DNA of 7,471 nucleotides, taken from positions 1 through 7,471 of the forward strand of contig DAOWIM010000335.1 in the NCBI GenBank assembly GCA_030640905.1, read 5' to 3'. The notes under the pieces are model-generated. The model was not told the origin of the DNA. It saw nothing but the letters and a program-made list of their open reading frames with translations, and ran no database searches. The position numbers and the translations under genes are program-made. Origin of the DNA: a bacterium. GTDB lineage: Bacteria > Zixibacteria > MSB-5A5 > GN15 > FEB-12. Shown in pieces: positions 5,358-7,471 of the stretch (positions are counted from its first letter, which is position 1; each line of letters opens with the position of its first letter).

Positions 5358-6045
5358 GAAAGATCTCGTTTCCAGAAATATTATGGAGCTTCACGGCCGT
5401 ATTGCCGATGCCTGCCAGCGATATAACCGTGACGCCGATGATATCACGGTCGTGGCCATAACCAAGAGATTCAGTGCCGCCGCTATCAGAACAGCTGTGG
5501 CGGTCGGTATCCACAATGTCGGCGAAAGCCGGGTGCAGGAAGCTGAGCCGAAGATAGCCGAGGCCGGTCCGATCGCACGTTATCACATGGTCGGGCATCT
5601 TCAGAGTAACAAGGCTGGCAAAGCGGTTCGTCTCTTCGATGTTATCCAGTCAGTTGATTCGCTCAAACTGGCTGTCGAAATTGATCGGCAGGCCGGATTG
5701 ATTGATCGCAAGATTGAGTGTTTGATCGAAGTCAACTGCTCCGGTGAAGAACAGAAATACGGTATAGCTCCCGATCTCTGCGCCGACCTGATCCGGCAGA
5801 TTGGCGACTTTCCAAATATCGTTCTGGCCGGTTTGATGACGGTCGGTCCCCATGTTGACGATGAAGACGTAATCCGATCTGCCTACAGGCATTGCCACGA
5901 CCTGTTCCAGCGGGGGCGCGAAACGGCTGGCCCTCAGTTTAATACTCTCTCGATGGGCATGTCGGGCGATTTTGCATCGGCGATTGCCGAAGGCTCAACG
6001 ATGATCCGGGTGGGAACGATGATTTTTGGTCCGCGTCCCGTGTAG
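5356..6045 (+). CDS. yggS: YggS/PROSC (PLPBP) family PLP homeostasis protein
   Basis: A 229-aa cytosolic PLP-binding protein of normal family length. The family carries PLP on a fold like the alanine racemase N-terminal barrel and buffers the cofactor; no catalytic activity is firmly known. Signatures in order are VVAITK with the PLP lysine K37, NVGESRVQEAEPK, YHMVGHLQSNK, IQSVDS, EVNCSGEEQKYG, LAGLMTVGP, and LSMGMSGDFASAIAEGSTMIRVGT-IFGPR at the phosphate-binding end. The ATG at 5356 gives the standard N-terminus. The frame is also open to a TTG at 5335, which is rejected because it lies upstream of the likely -10. No good Shine-Dalgarno precedes the ATG (only GGGG, 2 nt away). It diverges from alr, another PLP protein, and is followed by a divIVA-like gene, an arrangement near cell-envelope genes that is common for yggS. 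Confidence 0.95.
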   Translation: MKDLVSRNIMELHGRIADACQRYNRDADDITVVAITKRFSAAAIRTAVAVGIHNVGESRVQEAEPKIAEAGPIARYHMVGHLQSNKAGKAVRLFDVIQSVDSLKLAVEIDRQAGLIDRKIECLIEVNCSGEEQKYGIAPDLCADLIRQIGDFPNIVLAGLMTVGPHVDDEDVIRSAYRHCHDLFQRGRETAGPQFNTLSMGMSGDFASAIAEGSTMIRVGTMIFGPRPV

Positions 6046-6065
6046 CGACCACCTGGCCCCACCTG

Positions 6066-6096
6066 ACGGCACACATGCTTGCCCGTTCTGTTTTCT
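6066..6096 (+). terminator. Possible terminator of yggS
   Basis: ACGGCA, loop CACATGCT and TGCCCGT form a 6-bp stem with one bulged C, followed by the T-rich TCTGTTTTCT. It is 20 nt past the stop codon. The stem is modest, so read-through into divIVA is possible. Confidence 0.35.
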
Positions 6097-6147
6097 CCCG
6101 CCACCGACCACACTGAAAAAAGACGATCTTCGACGTTAATTTTAAGC

Positions 6148-6252
6148 GGCTATGGTTCGATATTAATAGAGAAGAACCGGGTTCGCGGTATGCAGTGTTC
6201 AAAACTTGCACACCCAGGAGTCCGCATAGCCAAGCAGTAGATGAACCTTTTT
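6148..6252 (+). other. Possible structured leader of the divIVA-like gene
   Basis: GGCTATG at 6148-6154 is complementary to CATAGCC at 6225-6231. Four alternating complementary pentamers lie in and beside this span: GGTTC 6154-6158, GAACC 6174-6178, GGTTC 6180-6184 and GAACC 6243-6247. The last is followed by five Ts directly before the Shine-Dalgarno. Mutually exclusive pairings of this kind resemble attenuators or riboswitches. I recognise no known riboswitch class, and there is no strong promoter to show where the transcript begins. Confidence 0.35.
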
Positions 6253-6255
6253 GAT

Positions 6256-6260
6256 AGGTG
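6256..6260 (+). promoter_or_regulatory. Ribosome binding site fixing the divIVA start at 6267
   Basis: AGGTG lies 6 nt before the ATG at 6267. The in-frame GTG at 6258 is part of this site and is therefore unlikely to be the start. Confidence 0.78.
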
Positions 6261-6266
6261 AATGTT

Positions 6267-7292
6267 ATGGATCTGTCCCCCAATGATATCAGGAACTACG
6301 AGTTTCCCAGTCAGATGCGTGGTTACGACAAAGAAGAGGTCGATTCTCTTCTCAACCAGGTAGCCTCCGCCCTTGAAGAGATGAAGCAGGAGAACATGAA
6401 GGTGTCGATGGAGATTGACTCGGTCAGAACACAGCTCTCCGGTCTTCGTGAGTTTGAAGAGACGATCAAGGGTGCGGCTATTGATGCCCGTCGCAACGCC
6501 GACATGACTGTAGCAAATGCAAAAAAAGAAGCCGAGCTTATTCTCTCGAAAGCCAAGACTGAAGCTGACCAGATAATCAATGCCCGTTCGAAGCAGATTG
6601 CTGACCTCGAAGATCAGATTGCCAAGCTGGACCTCTCCAAGAAATCGTATCTCGGCAAGATTCGCGCTATGATCAACTCGCATCTCGACATGATTGACGA
6701 TATCGCTACTGCTGAAATCAAGAGGGAACTGTCAACCAAGCGAAAAGAAAATTCAATTGAGGTGACCGATTCTTCTGAAGTCGAGCGTGACAAATTTGAG
6801 TCGATTGGCACTCAGCCATCGGAAGCTCCTGTCGATGCAGCTGAAGAAATTGCTGTCACTGAGGAAGGCCACCCGGCATCCCCGACTTCAGATACCGACA
6901 AAATCCCCACCGACGCTCCTCCGCCCGAAACCGAGGCTGCCGAAAAGCCGGAAGAAGAAGCGCCGGTTGATCCGGAGCTTGCCGCAGCTCTTGAGCGTTA
7001 CAACAAACCGACCGAGTCCACATCGATCCCGGAAGCGCCGCCATCTGAGCCAGCCGAAGAACCTCCGATGCCGCCCTCACCGCCGCAGGACAAGTTTGTC
7101 GAAACGAGGGCCCGCGCGGAGGATATTCCCAATGGGTTTGTCGCTGGTCCCCCGGGCGCAAGTGCGCATTCGCCGCTGCCTGATTCCGGTCAGCCGAGCG
7201 ATGAGTTCAAACCGGAAGATCTGGTGAGCGAACTGGACAACATCGCCGATAAGTTCGCCGAAGAGATGGACAAAGCTGAGCATAACCAGTAA
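6267..7292 (+). CDS. DivIVA-domain protein with long proline-rich acidic tail
   Basis: A 341-aa cytosolic protein. Residues 1-32 fit the DivIVA/GpsB membrane-binding domain: LSPNDIRNYEF then MRGYDKEEVDSLLNQV, with M17-R18 at the place of the membrane-inserting F-R pair of Bacillus DivIVA. Residues about 30-125 form a long coiled coil with Ala/Lys/Glu repeats, and another helix runs to about 152. From about 160 the chain is acidic and rich in P, E, A and S, probably disordered, and it ends in a short amphipathic helix (DLVSELDNIADKFAEEM). DivIVA proteins oligomerise at curved membranes or septa and recruit growth or division proteins. A position after yggS recalls the yggS-divIVA end of division clusters in other bacteria, but no yggT, sepF or ftsZ is present here. 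The start is fixed by AGGTG. A strong terminator follows 20 nt after the stop. Confidence 0.93.
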   Translation: MDLSPNDIRNYEFPSQMRGYDKEEVDSLLNQVASALEEMKQENMKVSMEIDSVRTQLSGLREFEETIKGAAIDARRNADMTVANAKKEAELILSKAKTEADQIINARSKQIADLEDQIAKLDLSKKSYLGKIRAMINSHLDMIDDIATAEIKRELSTKRKENSIEVTDSSEVERDKFESIGTQPSEAPVDAAEEIAVTEEGHPASPTSDTDKIPTDAPPPETEAAEKPEEEAPVDPELAAALERYNKPTESTSIPEAPPSEPAEEPPMPPSPPQDKFVETRARAEDIPNGFVAGPPGASAHSPLPDSGQPSDEFKPEDLVSELDNIADKFAEEMDKAEHNQ

Positions 7293-7312
7293 GATTCCTA
7301 CCATCAATGAAT

Positions 7313-7349
7313 AAAGGCCGACCGGAATCCTTCTCTGGTCGGCCTTTTT
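7313..7349 (+). terminator. Strong intrinsic terminator of the divIVA-like gene
   Basis: AAAGGCCGACC at 7313-7323 pairs perfectly with GGTCGGCCTTT at 7337-7347 around a 13-nt loop, and the Ts run to 7349. The run of As on the left arm might give some activity in the other direction as well. Confidence 0.94.
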
Positions 7350-7378
7350 CGTATCAGTAACAACGCCGAAAATTAACG

Positions 7379-7406
7379 CTGACATCCGGCCACCGACACA
7401 TATATT
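7379..7406 (+). promoter_or_regulatory. Promoter of the last, partial gene
   Basis: CTGACA (7379-7384, 5 of 6), a 16-bp spacer and TATATT (7401-7406, 5 of 6), placed between a terminator and a gene with a good Shine-Dalgarno. The predicted leader is about 35 nt. Confidence 0.62.
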
Positions 7407-7448
7407 GTCCCCCATCACACAGTTATTGATTTGACAAAGGAGAAATAG

Positions 7449-7471
7449 ATGGAAAAGCTGGACGATTTCAA
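7449..7471 (+). CDS. Start of an unidentified gene, cut by the window edge
   Basis: ATG at 7449 opens MEKLDDF and continues past the edge. AAAGGAG at 7436-7442, 6 nt upstream, is a near-ideal ribosome binding site, and a good promoter lies before it. Seven residues cannot identify the product. It is a new transcription unit, because a strong terminator separates it from the divIVA-like gene. Confidence 0.72.

Noticed and set aside
3128..6180. GAACCGG recurring between genes at 3128, 5263 and 6174
   Set aside because: The same 7-mer also occurs in coding sequence on the opposite strand (near 170, 2333 and 4484), so it looks like compositional bias, not a regulatory motif. The 10-bp palindrome at 3128-3137 is left as probable chance.
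6146..6184. GGTTCGA and GGGTTCGCGG, which resemble the T-arm of a tRNA
   Set aside because: No acceptor, D-arm or anticodon arm can be built around them on either strand.
6150..6683. 177-aa minus-strand open frame across the divIVA start
   Set aside because: Overlaps the DivIVA domain in antisense and shows no motif.

Overview
The window (about 7.5 kb, moderate GC) looks like ordinary chromosomal DNA of a free-living bacterium. It has six complete genes and the first codons of a seventh. I see no mobile element, CRISPR array, rRNA or tRNA. Rex, alanine racemase, a YggS/PLPBP protein and a DivIVA-domain protein sit beside exported PEGA, TPR and charged-helical proteins. That mix suggests a deep-branching lineage with few cultured members, perhaps of the FCB/Zixibacteria type. 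This placement is a weak inference from gene content only.

Left part (1-5242), all on the minus strand. In transcription order from the right: alr (alanine racemase, 5242-4091), rex (NADH-sensing repressor, 3896-3231), an exported eight-TPR protein (3029-2058), a small exported charged-helical protein with an internal duplication (1852-1286), and an exported PEGA-domain protein (1145-111). Rex and the small exported protein are each followed by a strong intrinsic terminator, and gaps of 140-205 bp separate all the genes. They therefore look mainly like single-gene transcription units rather than an operon.

Right part (5356-7471), on the plus strand. yggS diverges from alr across a 113-bp intergenic region, so two PLP proteins face away from shared regulatory DNA. 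It is followed by a 221-bp gap holding a possible structured leader, then a divIVA-like gene, a textbook terminator, a good promoter and the start of another gene that runs off the window.

The best regulatory signal is an almost perfect Rex operator over the predicted start point of rex itself, pointing to redox-dependent autorepression. The most unusual pattern concerns translation starts. The TPR gene, alr and yggS have no Shine-Dalgarno sequence but have promoter-like -10 hexamers 7-9 nt before the ATG, as leaderless mRNAs would. The other small exported gene, rex, divIVA and the last gene have clear Shine-Dalgarno sequences. I did not find a convincing new multi-gene defence or biosynthetic system. 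The candidates for novelty are the divIVA leader, the duplicated exported protein and small repeat elements between genes.
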